In this document: positions 8,236-15,346 of the stretch, in pieces
How positions within the stretch are numbered: the stretch's first letter is position 1
Layout of the letters: every line of letters begins with the position of its first letter
Origin: Streptomyces sp. ISL-66
GTDB lineage: Bacteria; Actinomycetota; Actinomycetes; Streptomycetales; Streptomycetaceae
Reading direction: 5' to 3'
Length of the DNA: 39,867 bases
NCBI RefSeq assembly: GCF_018614135.1
Contig: NZ_JAGGOW010000134.1
Coordinates: 1-39,867 of the forward strand
Notes under the pieces: model-generated
What the model saw: the letters and a program-made list of their open reading frames with translations, nothing else
Databases searched by the model: none
What the model was told of the DNA's origin: nothing
Made by a program: the position numbers and the translations under genes

Positions 8236-8799
8236 ATGCGACAGCGCCCCCTCCCCGGTACCTCCGGCATCGTCCGCACCATGAGCCTGCTGGGCGACCC
8301 GGTGCTCCATTCCGCTTGCGCGGAGGTCACCGAGTTCGGACCGGCTCTCGACCGGCTCATCGAGGACATGTTCGCCACGATGTACGCCGCCCAGGGCGTC
8401 GGCCTCGCCGCGAACCAGATCGGCGTCGGGCAACGGGTGTTCGTCTACGACTGCCCCGACGACGAGGACGTCCGGCACGTCGGACACGTGGTCAACCCGC
8501 GCCTGGTGCGCACCGACGGGGAGGAGTACGCCGGCCCCGAGGGCTGCCTGTCCCTGCCGGGCCTGGAGGCGGGCACGCTCCGTTTCGACCAGGCCGTGGT
8601 CGAAGGCGTCACCTCGGACGGGGCGCCGGTGCGGATCCTGGGGACCGGCTTCTTCGCCCGGTGCCTCCAGCACGAGTGCGACCACCTGACCGGAACCGTC
8701 TACGCGGACCGGGTGACGGGGCTGCGGGCCCGCAAGCTGCGCCGGCAGATCCGCAAGACGGACTGGGGCGCCGCGGGGATCCACGCGCTGGGGGAGTGA
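8236..8799 (+). CDS. def: Peptide deformylase
   Basis: Metalloenzyme that removes the formyl group from nascent proteins. All three signature motifs are present: motif I GVGLAANQIG (about 55-64), motif II EGCLSLPG with metal ligand Cys104, and motif III QHECDH with ligands His146 and His150 and catalytic Glu147. ATG 8236 gives 187 residues; an internal ATG at 8281 (MSLLGDPVL) would remove 15 residues and also keeps the fold. No Shine-Dalgarno sequence precedes 8236, which suggests a leaderless message. It is divergent from murT. Actinomycetes often have two or more deformylases, so this may be one of several. Confidence 0.93.
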   Translation: MRQRPLPGTSGIVRTMSLLGDPVLHSACAEVTEFGPALDRLIEDMFATMYAAQGVGLAANQIGVGQRVFVYDCPDDEDVRHVGHVVNPRLVRTDGEEYAGPEGCLSLPGLEAGTLRFDQAVVEGVTSDGAPVRILGTGFFARCLQHECDHLTGTVYADRVTGLRARKLRRQIRKTDWGAAGIHALGE

Positions 8800-8800
8800 A

Positions 8801-8820
8801 CCCGGCCCTGATGAGCCGGG
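8801..8820. terminator. Short hairpin between convergent def and TetR genes
   Basis: CCCGGC (8801-8806) and GCCGGG (8815-8820) directly follow the def stop. A 6-bp stem is weak on its own, but it sits in the 43-base gap between convergent genes where a terminator is expected. Confidence 0.35.
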
Positions 8821-8842
8821 CCCCCTCACGGGCGCCGGGGCC

Positions 8843-9487
8843 TCAGAAGCCGGGGCCGTCAGCGCGGTTGCCGGCCGTGGCCAGGCGGCCCCACAGCAGG
8901 TCGGTCAGGCCGGCGACCAGCTCCGCGCGCTCGCACGGGCGCTCGCCGAGCCACCAGTCGCCCGCCGCGTGCATCATGCCGACGATGCCGTGCCCCCAGA
9001 TCCGGGCCAGGCGTTCGCCGCCGGGGCCGAGGTCCACGCGCTCACCGATCACCTGCGCCAGTTCCTCGCCGAGGCGGCGCAGTAGCGGGGCCGAGTGCAG
9101 GCCCACGTCGAAACCGCGCTCCGTGGTCTGGGTGTCCTCGGCGGGATGCATGAGGAAGCGGTAGACCTGCGGGCGGGCCTCGATGGCCGCGAGATAGGTG
9201 TCGAGCGTGGCCTCCACCCGGCTGCGCCGCTGCGCGGGGGCGTCCAGCGCCGCGCGCAGCGAGTCGAGCAGGCCGTCCGTGTGGCGGACGGCGAGGGCCT
9301 GGTAGAGGCCCGCCTTGTCGCCGAAGTGGCGGTAGAGGATCGGCTTGGTGATGCCTGCCTCCGCCGCGATCGCGTTCATGGACGCCTTCGGGCCGTCCCG
9401 GAGGACGACCCGGTCGGCAGCCTCCAGCAGCTCCCGCCGACGGCGCTCGCCCGCTCCCGGTTCGCCGGCCTGCTGTGTGGTCTCCAA
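8843..9487 (-). CDS. TetR/AcrR family transcriptional regulator
   Basis: One-component repressor with a typical N-terminal helix-turn-helix, MNAIAAEAGITKPILYRHFGDKAGLYQAL, around residues 37-65, and a variable ligand-binding domain. I chose TTG at 9487 because GGGGAG lies 8 bases upstream, giving 214 residues; the frame is open to 9571 but that region enters the promoter area. The gene is divergent from an acyl-CoA dehydrogenase, and the gap between them holds two TTACC/GGTAA inverted repeats, so the likely role is control of that gene and of itself in response to an acyl-CoA or related ligand. Ligand and target are inferred from position only. Confidence 0.88.
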   Translation of the reverse strand: METTQQAGEPGAGERRRRELLEAADRVVLRDGPKASMNAIAAEAGITKPILYRHFGDKAGLYQALAVRHTDGLLDSLRAALDAPAQRRSRVEATLDTYLAAIEARPQVYRFLMHPAEDTQTTERGFDVGLHSAPLLRRLGEELAQVIGERVDLGPGGERLARIWGHGIVGMMHAAGDWWLGERPCERAELVAGLTDLLWGRLATAGNRADGPGF

Positions 9488-9585
9488 CGTGTTCTCTCCC
9501 CGCCCTTGCGATGTGCGTGACGCCCACGCAACGTAACACCCCACCCACCCCGGCGATCTCATCGGAGGCACGGCATCGGCGCTGC

Positions 9586-9645
9586 TTGACAGTGCTTACC
9601 GGCCGGTAACACACTGGGATCACCGTAAGGGTTACCGTTGGTAAC
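9586..9645 (+). promoter_or_regulatory. Acyl-CoA dehydrogenase promoter with two TetR-type operators
   Basis: TTGACA (9586-9591) is a good -35; TAACAC (9607-9612) is the nearest -10 candidate at 15 bases. Overlapping them is the perfect palindrome TTACCGGCCGGTAA (9596-9609). A second inverted repeat, GTTACC-GTT-GGTAAC, lies at 9631-9645. The shared TTACC/GGTAA half-sites point to one regulator binding both, most simply the divergent TetR protein. Confidence 0.6.
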
Positions 9646-9684
9646 TGATGGTGCGGACGTTGCGACACGAAAACTGGAGGGGAC

Positions 9685-10914
9685 ATGGCGGAGTTCACCA
9701 TGGAGCTCAACGACGACCAGAAGCAGGTACGGGACTGGATCCATGGCTTCGCCGCCGACGTGATCCGCCCCGCCGCCGCGGAATGGGACGAGCGCGAAGA
9801 GACTCCGTGGCCCGTCATCCAGGAAGCCGCGAAGGTCGGCATCTACTCGCTCGACTTCTACGCCCAGCAGTTCTTCGACCCGACCGGCCTCGGCATCCCG
9901 ATGGCCATGGAGGAGCTGTTCTGGGGCGACGCGGGCATCGCGCTGTCCATCGTCGGCACCGGACTCGCCGCCATCGGCGTCGTCGCCAACGGCACCGAGG
10001 AGCAGATCGGGACCTGGATCCCGCAGATGTACGGCACCCCCGACGACGTGAAGGTCGCCGCCTTCTGCTCCTCCGAGCCCGACGCCGGGTCCGACGTCGG
10101 CGCCATGCGCACCCGCGCCGTCTACGACCAGGCCAAGGACGAATGGGTCCTCAACGGCACCAAGACCTGGGCGACCAACGGCGGCATCGCCAACGTCCAC
10201 ATCGTCGTGGCCGTCGTCGACCCCGAGCTCGGCACCAAGGGCCACGCCTCCTTCATCGTGCCGCCGAACACCCCCGGCCTCTCCCAGGGCCAGAAGTTCA
10301 AGAAGCACGGCATCCGCGCGTCGCACACCGCCGAGGTGGTCCTGGAGGACTGCCGGATCCCCGGCTCCTGCCTGCTCGGCGGCAAGGACAAGCTGGACGA
10401 GCGCCTCGCGCGGGCCCGCGAGCGGGCCCGGGCGGGCGGCGGAGAGCGCGTGAAGAACGCGGCCATGGCCACCTTCGAGGCCTCCCGCCCCGCCGTCGGC
10501 GCCATGGCCGTGGGCACGGCGCGCGCCGCCTACGAGGTGGCGCTGGACTACGCGAAGACCCGTACGCAGTTCGGCCGGCCGATCATCGACAACCAGGGCG
10601 TCGCCTTCCAGCTCGCCGACATGCGGACCTCCATCGACGCGGCCCGGCTGCTGGTGTGGCGGGCCTCCTGGATGGCCGTCGCCGGCAAGCCCTTCACCTC
10701 GGCGGAGGGCTCGATGTCCAAGCTCTTCGCGAGCGAGGTCGCCAAGAAGGTCACCGGGCAGGCGATCCAGATCCTCGGCGGCAACGGATTCACCCGCGAG
10801 TACCCGGTGGAGCGCATGCACCGGGACAGCGCGATCTACACCATCTTCGAGGGCACCAGCGAGATCCAGCGTCTGGTGATCGCCCGCACCATCTCGGACA
10901 TGCCCATCCGCTGA
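9685..10914 (+). CDS. Acyl-CoA dehydrogenase
   Basis: FAD enzyme that introduces the alpha,beta double bond in acyl-CoA thioesters and passes electrons to ETF. ATG 9685 has GGAGGGG just upstream; 409 residues is the family length. Visible motifs are FCSSEPDAGSDVGAMRT (FAD/substrate region), KTWATNGG, TRTQFGRPI and the C-terminal QILGGNGFTREYPVERMHRD. The catalytic base is probably Glu389 in YTIFEGTSEIQR, as in medium-chain enzymes. Residues about 232-258 (DERLARARERARAGGGERVK) form an unusually Arg/Ala-rich charged insertion. Chain length and physiological substrate are not predictable. It is transcribed from a promoter region with TetR-like operators and ended by a strong hairpin. Confidence 0.92.
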   Translation: MAEFTMELNDDQKQVRDWIHGFAADVIRPAAAEWDEREETPWPVIQEAAKVGIYSLDFYAQQFFDPTGLGIPMAMEELFWGDAGIALSIVGTGLAAIGVVANGTEEQIGTWIPQMYGTPDDVKVAAFCSSEPDAGSDVGAMRTRAVYDQAKDEWVLNGTKTWATNGGIANVHIVVAVVDPELGTKGHASFIVPPNTPGLSQGQKFKKHGIRASHTAEVVLEDCRIPGSCLLGGKDKLDERLARARERARAGGGERVKNAAMATFEASRPAVGAMAVGTARAAYEVALDYAKTRTQFGRPIIDNQGVAFQLADMRTSIDAARLLVWRASWMAVAGKPFTSAEGSMSKLFASEVAKKVTGQAIQILGGNGFTREYPVERMHRDSAIYTIFEGTSEIQRLVIARTISDMPIR

Positions 10915-10927
10915 CCCGGGCTCGCGG

Positions 10928-10971
10928 CGCCGGCGCCCCCGGACACCTCGCGGTGTGCGGGGGCGCCGGCG
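10928..10971 (+). terminator. Strong hairpin after the acyl-CoA dehydrogenase
   Basis: Outer arms 10928-10940 and 10959-10971 (CGCCGGCGCCCCC and its complement, 13 bp) enclose an inner ACACC/GGTGT stem with TCGC loop. The structure starts 14 bases after the stop codon. The remaining stretch to 11175 has no gene I can support. Confidence 0.75.
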
Positions 10972-11175
10972 TACGCGCCGTTTCCGCAGGAGTTCGGCGA
11001 ATGATCCGGATAGCGGGCATGAGCGCATCGTAATCGGGCATACACACCCTGAACTGGACGGCGAATATGGGTTCCGCCCAGGGGTGGCGATCAGCGATAC
11101 TCACCGCCACCGTGGATCGCGGATTCGACCGGGTGACCACCGGCCCTCCCGCCCCACTCTGCGAGGAGGTGCGCC

Positions 11176-11361
11176 ATGTGCTCCCACCAGCCCCCCTGCC
11201 CTACGGCCGAAAGCGCCGATCACGACGCCGCCCGCACCGTGGCCTTCCACCCTGAACAAGGCTGGAACCTGCTCTGCAACGGCGCCGTCGTGTTCGACGA
11301 CACCGGCGAACTGCTCCCCGACGGCCGAACGGTGGAACCCCGCCGCCCGGCCCTGGTCTGA
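11176..11361 (+). CDS. DUF5999 family small protein
   Basis: A 61-residue protein matching the short actinobacterial DUF5999 pattern: an N-terminal MCSHQPPCPTAESADHDAA, then FHPEQGWNLLCNGAVVFDDTGELLPDGR. Function is unknown in the family. Two cysteines and a histidine cluster in the first eight residues, and a third Cys is in LLCNG, so metal binding is possible but unproven. ATG 11176 has GGAGG 6 bases upstream, a textbook site. The next ORF starts 13 bases after its stop with its own AGGAGG, which suggests cotranslation. I am confident in the family and have no information on role. Confidence 0.85.
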   Translation: MCSHQPPCPTAESADHDAARTVAFHPEQGWNLLCNGAVVFDDTGELLPDGRTVEPRRPALV

Positions 11362-11374
11362 GCCAGGAGGCAGC

Positions 11375-11467
11375 ATGCGCCAGCAGCTGATCCGCAAGCC
11401 CGTCCCCAAGCCCGCACCCCGAGACCTGGACCTGCGCACCCCGTCGGGCAGGCCCCTCCCGTACTGA
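11375..11467 (+). CDS. 30-residue microprotein following DUF5999
   Basis: ATG 11375 is preceded by CAGGAGG with 5 intervening bases and lies 13 bases after the DUF5999 stop. The product is 30 residues: a basic KPVPKPAPR core followed by DLDLRTPSGRPLPY. It has no hydrophobic segment and no cysteine. The very strong ribosome site and tight spacing are the reasons to believe it is translated. No family is known to me. It could be a conserved companion of DUF5999 or a chance ORF; conservation would decide. Confidence 0.5.
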   Translation: MRQQLIRKPVPKPAPRDLDLRTPSGRPLPY

Positions 11468-11510
11468 CGCGAGGACCGGAGCCGGATCGGTGACGCCCAG
11501 CGGCCGGGCC

Positions 11511-13607
11511 TCAGCCGGTGGGCGCCGCGGCACCGCCCAGGAAGGCGCTCTCGTAGGCCTCGTCGCCGATCGCCGCCCTGGCCTGCCGTTCGCCCTCGTC
11601 GCGCAGCGCCGTCAGTGAGGGCGAGCCCATCTGAGGCCTGCCCACCGTGCGCCACCACGCGTGCCCCGTGCCCAGCAGCCGCGCCGCCAGTTCGCCGTCG
11701 CCCATGGCCGCCACGGCCGCCGCGAGCAGGTCGAGGCCGAGCGCCATCCCGAAGCGGTCGCCCAGCAGCCGCTTGCCCGACAGCATCGCCCGCGCGTGCC
11801 GGGCCGCCTCCGCGTGGTGGCCGAGCCCGAAGGACGCGAAGGCCAGGATGTAGTCCGCGTACGTCCGCAGCCAGCGCTCGCCGAGCTCGGCGCACGCCTC
11901 GCGCAGGCCCTGGGCCTCCAGCAGGGCCTCCTGGAAGCGCCCGAGGTCGCACAGGGCGTAGCCGGTGGCCAGCCGGCACAGCAGCCAGCCGGGGCCCGTG
12001 GGGCGGCCGCCGTGGCCCGCGCGGGCCCGGGGGCCGACGAGCGCGAGGGCCCGTAGGGGATCGCCGGGCATCAGCACCGCCACCGCGAGCAGGTAGGCCG
12101 CGCGCAGCTCCGGCTCCGGGTCGGCCAGGGCGGCCGCGGAGCGGGTGCACTCCTCGCCGACCGCCTCGGCCGTCTCCAGTTCGCCCTGGAGCAGCGCGGT
12201 GAGCCCGAGCGCCCACTGGGCCTGGGTGTACGCGGCTCCCGCGGGCGAGGCCTGCTTCAGGGCCCGCTCCAGGAAGGCCCGGCCCTCCTGTACGTGCCCG
12301 CACGAGAACCAGAAGAACCACAGCGCCCCGGCCGTCTCCAGGGCCGCCGTAGGGTCGCAGCGGAGCAGGTGCTCCAAGGCGGTGCGCAACTGCGCGTGCT
12401 CCGCCGTCATCCTGAGGTACCAGTCCACTTGGGACGGGCCCATCCAGCCCCGGTCGGCGGCTTGGGAGAGCGCCGCGTACCAGTGGGCGTGGCGGTCGGC
12501 GAGGACCCGCACCTCGCCGAGCTCCGCCAGCCAGTCCTGTCCGTACTCGCGGATCGTGTCCAGCAGCCGGTAGCGGGCGCCCGCGCCGCGCTCGCGCGTG
12601 CACCGCACCACCGACTTGGCGACCAGGCCCGCGAGCACCCGCTCCACGCGCACCGCGGGCAGCGGGCCGCCCGAGCAGACCGACCGCGCCGCGGCGATGT
12701 CGAAGTCCCCGGTGAAGACCGAGAGCCGGGCCCACAGCAGCCGTTCGAGGGGCTCGCACAGCTCGTGGCTCCAGCCGATCGCCGTCCGCATGGTCTGGTG
12801 CCGGGGCTCCCGGGGCGCGGAGGTGTCGGCCAACAGGTCGAAGCGGACGCCGAGGCGGTCCGCCATCTGCTCCAGGGTCCAGAGCCGCATGCGCGCACCG
12901 GCCAGTTCGAGGGCGAGCGGGATCCCGTCGAGGCGGCGGCACACCTCCGCGGCGACGGCCGCCCGGGCCGGGTCCGCGAAGGCGTCCTCGGCCTGCGGGG
13001 TGGCGGCGAGCGCCCGGGACCGAAAGAGGGCGAGGGCGTCGCTGTCGGGCCCGTCGCACGGGAGCGGGCTGACTTCGACCACCTGCTCGCCGGGGCAGCC
13101 GAGCGGCTCGCGGGAGGTGACCAGCACGGTCAAGCCGGGGGCGGACTGCAGGAGTTCACCCACGAGGTGGCGGCACGCGGCGACGAGGTGCTCGCAGGTG
13201 TCGAGGACGATCAGCAGTTCCTTGTCGGCCATCCAGGCGCACAGTTCCTCGTCGAGGGGGTGCGGGGACTGGTTGGCGAGACCGATGGCGTGCGCGACGG
13301 TGGTGGTGAGCAGGTCGCCGTCGCGCAGCGGGGAGAGCTCCACCCACCAGACGCCGTCGCGGGGACGCCGGCGCGGGTCCCCGGCGGCGCGCAGGGCCAG
13401 CCTGGACTTGCCGACGCCGCCGACGCCCGTGAGGGTGACGAGCCGTTGCCCGCCCAGCAGTTCGCGAAGGAGGCCGAGTTCGTGCGCGCGGCCCACGAAG
13501 CTCGCCGTCTCCGGCGGCAGGTTTCCCGGCACGGCGCCAGAGTCTGGCTCAGGGGCGCCACCTGAGGAATCTGCCTGATTGTTGTTGACCGAGTACTCAC
13601 CGAACAC
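11511..13607 (-). CDS. STAND-type NB-ARC/TPR ATPase without a DNA-binding domain
   Basis: Resembles the ATPase and TPR parts of AfsR or large LuxR-type regulators. The P-loop GVGGVGKS spans 61-68 (Lys67), Walker B LLIVLDTCEH follows (Asp136), and RRLDGIPLALELAGAR is the GxP motif of the winged region. From about residue 390 the protein is helical and Ala/Leu-rich, consistent with TPR repeats (for example WYAALSQAADRGWMG, YTQAQWALGLTALLQGELETA). It ends at AAAPTG with no C-terminal LuxR helix-turn-helix, and it has no N-terminal SARP domain. The start is uncertain: GTG 13607 (698 residues) has no ribosome site but a CACAAT hexamer 6 bases upstream, so it may be leaderless. A signalling or scaffold role is inference. 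Confidence 0.75.
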   Translation of the reverse strand: MFGEYSVNNNQADSSGGAPEPDSGAVPGNLPPETASFVGRAHELGLLRELLGGQRLVTLTGVGGVGKSRLALRAAGDPRRRPRDGVWWVELSPLRDGDLLTTTVAHAIGLANQSPHPLDEELCAWMADKELLIVLDTCEHLVAACRHLVGELLQSAPGLTVLVTSREPLGCPGEQVVEVSPLPCDGPDSDALALFRSRALAATPQAEDAFADPARAAVAAEVCRRLDGIPLALELAGARMRLWTLEQMADRLGVRFDLLADTSAPREPRHQTMRTAIGWSHELCEPLERLLWARLSVFTGDFDIAAARSVCSGGPLPAVRVERVLAGLVAKSVVRCTRERGAGARYRLLDTIREYGQDWLAELGEVRVLADRHAHWYAALSQAADRGWMGPSQVDWYLRMTAEHAQLRTALEHLLRCDPTAALETAGALWFFWFSCGHVQEGRAFLERALKQASPAGAAYTQAQWALGLTALLQGELETAEAVGEECTRSAAALADPEPELRAAYLLAVAVLMPGDPLRALALVGPRARAGHGGRPTGPGWLLCRLATGYALCDLGRFQEALLEAQGLREACAELGERWLRTYADYILAFASFGLGHHAEAARHARAMLSGKRLLGDRFGMALGLDLLAAAVAAMGDGELAARLLGTGHAWWRTVGRPQMGSPSLTALRDEGERQARAAIGDEAYESAFLGGAAAPTG

Positions 13608-13651
13608 GCATGTATTGTGCGCCAACTTCGTCCGCCGCAGTGTCCTTCGGG

Positions 13652-14746
13652 TCAGATCGACGGGACGGGGTCCGGCTGGGCGAGCGTGATCCGCCGTTCC
13701 TCGGAGAAGGCTCCCCAGTTGCCGTCGGGCAGCCGCGCCCGCAGTTTCACCGTCCATACGGTGCCTGCCGGTTCGGTGACCGCGAGGCGGTGCTCGGCCC
13801 GGCCGGCCGGGACCGCGCCCGCGCCGAACTGGATGACGGTGGTGGGCCGCCCGTTGACGTAGAGCTCGTACTCGCTGGTTTCCCGCCCGGTCGGCGGTGC
13901 GGTCCAGGACAGGGTGACCGCGCCCGCCGAGGCGGCCGCCGTGAACTCGCGGGGGGCGGTGTCCGGTCGCTGCCCCGGTCCGGCCGGGGTGGTCACGTCC
14001 ACCGGCGGTCCGTCGGGGGAGGAGTTGTCGGCGCCGTCCCGCGCCCGGACGGTGAAGGCGTACAGGGTGTCCGGCTGGAGGCCCTCCAAGGTCGTCCCGG
14101 TCGCGCCGGGGCCGACCGTGTGGATCCGGGCCGCCCCCTGGTAGACGTCGTAGGCGGTGACGCCCGTGTCATCGGAGGCCGGGGCCCAGGTCAGCCGGGC
14201 CGAGGTGGGCCCGAGCGCGCGGCCCGCCGTACTGGGCGGGGCCGCCGGGGCCCCGCGGTCCTCGGCCCGGGCGGCCGGGGTGGTGGCCGATGCGGCCGCG
14301 CTGGGCGCCGAGGTGTTCCCGGCGCTGTCCCGGGCCCGGACGGTGAACCCGTAGGCGGTCCGCGGGGTGAGGCCGGTGACGTCCACCATCGTCTTGTCGG
14401 CGGGAAGCTCGCGGACCAGGCGGTCCGCCTGGAACACCAGGAAGGCCGCCACCCCGTCGGCGGGCGCGGGCGGGCCCCACATGACGTGGACCGAAGTGGC
14501 GCTGCCCGCCTGGGCGGTGAGCCCGCCGGGGGCGGGCGGTGGCGTGGTGTCGGCGGCGGAGCACGCGGTCAGGGCGGCTGCCGCGAGGGCCAGGGCGAGG
14601 ACCAGGGTGCGGGCGAGGGTCAAAGCCCGGGTGAGGGCCCGGGCACGGACGAGGGCGGCGAGCGGGGTCCGGCGTGCGGCCGGGGGCGAGGGCCGCGTGG
14701 TGGGCCGTGCGGACGCCCGTGCGGGGCCTGCTGCGGGGTCGCGCAC
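13652..14746 (-). CDS. Lipoprotein with three fibronectin type III domains
   Basis: Extracytoplasmic lipoprotein of 364 residues. I chose GTG 14746 because GGAGGAAGGGGG lies 8 bases upstream, and because the upstream ATG at 14812 falls inside a promoter-like -10. A long Arg/Pro-rich N-region leads to a hydrophobic helix ending in the lipobox LTAC (Cys62). Three FN3 repeats follow, each with the typical GLTP..AYGFTVRARD..GN pattern: about 69-155, 160-255 and 265-360. No catalytic domain is attached, so it may be a surface adhesin or carbohydrate/protein-binding scaffold. The STAND ATPase gene begins 44 bases downstream on the same strand, so both may share a transcript. Confidence 0.82.
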   Translation of the reverse strand: MRDPAAGPARASARPTTRPSPPAARRTPLAALVRARALTRALTLARTLVLALALAAAALTACSAADTTPPPAPGGLTAQAGSATSVHVMWGPPAPADGVAAFLVFQADRLVRELPADKTMVDVTGLTPRTAYGFTVRARDSAGNTSAPSAAASATTPAARAEDRGAPAAPPSTAGRALGPTSARLTWAPASDDTGVTAYDVYQGAARIHTVGPGATGTTLEGLQPDTLYAFTVRARDGADNSSPDGPPVDVTTPAGPGQRPDTAPREFTAAASAGAVTLSWTAPPTGRETSEYELYVNGRPTTVIQFGAGAVPAGRAEHRLAVTEPAGTVWTVKLRARLPDGNWGAFSEERRITLAQPDPVPSI

Positions 14747-14811
14747 GGCGGGTGCCCCCTTCCTCCGGCTTTCCGGCTCTCCCGGCTTCGCTCCTCGTAA
14801 AGGTCTAGACA

Positions 14812-14841
14812 TATATGGCACGTCGCGCGGTGGCCGGGCAA
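14812..14841 (-). promoter_or_regulatory. Promoter of the FN3 lipoprotein gene
   Basis: On the minus strand TTGCCC (14836-14841) is followed after 18 bases by CATATA (14812-14817). This is an AT-rich island in a GC-rich gap. It predicts a leader of about 60 bases before GTG 14746 and argues against the upstream ATG as start. Confidence 0.5.
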
Positions 14842-14972
14842 GACCTCTGCGCGCGAGATCGTCAAGGACCGGGCATCGGTCACGGACGGTCAACACCCGT
14901 TTGGCGGACGCCGGTTTCGCTCGAAGAGTCCTCCTCCTGCGCCACCATGGCGCGGCGTAAGGAGGTGTTCCG

Positions 14973-15167
14973 ATGGTGATCTCCCTCTCCGTCGTCGTCC
15001 TGCTCCTCGTCCTCGCGTGGATCTTCATGCGCGGCGGCGGCCTCAAGCTGTCGCACGCGCTCGTCTGCGTCATGCTCGGGTTCTACCTCGCGAGCAGCAG
15101 CCTGGCCGCGACCATCCACAACGGCTTCTCGGCCACGGCCGAAGTGGTCGGCGGGTTCAAGCCGTAG
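14973..15167 (+). CDS. Small membrane protein, 64 residues
   Basis: ATG 14973 has TAAGGAGGTG upstream, nearly the full anti-Shine-Dalgarno complement. The product has a hydrophobic helix at about 2-18 (ISLSVVVLLLVLAWIF) and a second, longer hydrophobic region at about 30-46 (LVCVMLGFYLASSSLAA), joined by MRGGGLKLSH. The tail TIHNGFSATAEVVGGFKP is polar. Short proteins with this architecture recur in Streptomyces genomes and are listed as hypothetical, as far as I recall. Function unknown. It is divergent from the FN3 lipoprotein gene across a gap of 226 bases. Confidence 0.75.
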   Translation: MVISLSVVVLLLVLAWIFMRGGGLKLSHALVCVMLGFYLASSSLAATIHNGFSATAEVVGGFKP

Positions 15168-15303
15168 GCCGGCGGCTCCCGCCGTCCCGCGCGCGGTGAT
15201 CGACTGTTGCGCCTTCGTGAATCATCCGGCTCTTCCATGGACTCCTCGGGCAGTGCGATCTAGCGTCTGGCCGCGGCGCGATGTCATACGCACTGTCAAT
15301 AGA

Positions 15304-15327
15304 GCCGAAGCCGAAGCCGAAGCCGAA
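15304..15327 (+). repeat. Four GCCGAA hexamers in the leader of the beta-propeller gene
   Basis: GCCGAA is repeated four times without interruption at 15304-15327, ending 19 bases before the start codon and just before GGAGGAA. If an upstream ATG at 15281 were used, the repeat would encode a Lys-Pro run, but the ribosome site supports 15347 instead. Confidence 0.6.
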
Positions 15328-15346
15328 GACAACGGAGGAAGTCCGG

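Noticed and set aside
9685..10914. Acyl-CoA dehydrogenase as part of a biosynthetic cluster with the NRPS
   Set aside because: It lies 15 kb away with its own regulator and terminator, and Pls-type synthetases need no such enzyme.
14747..15073. N-terminal extension of the FN3 lipoprotein
   Set aside because: It would run through a promoter-like -35/-10 pair and into the small membrane gene. GTG 14746 has a strong ribosome site.
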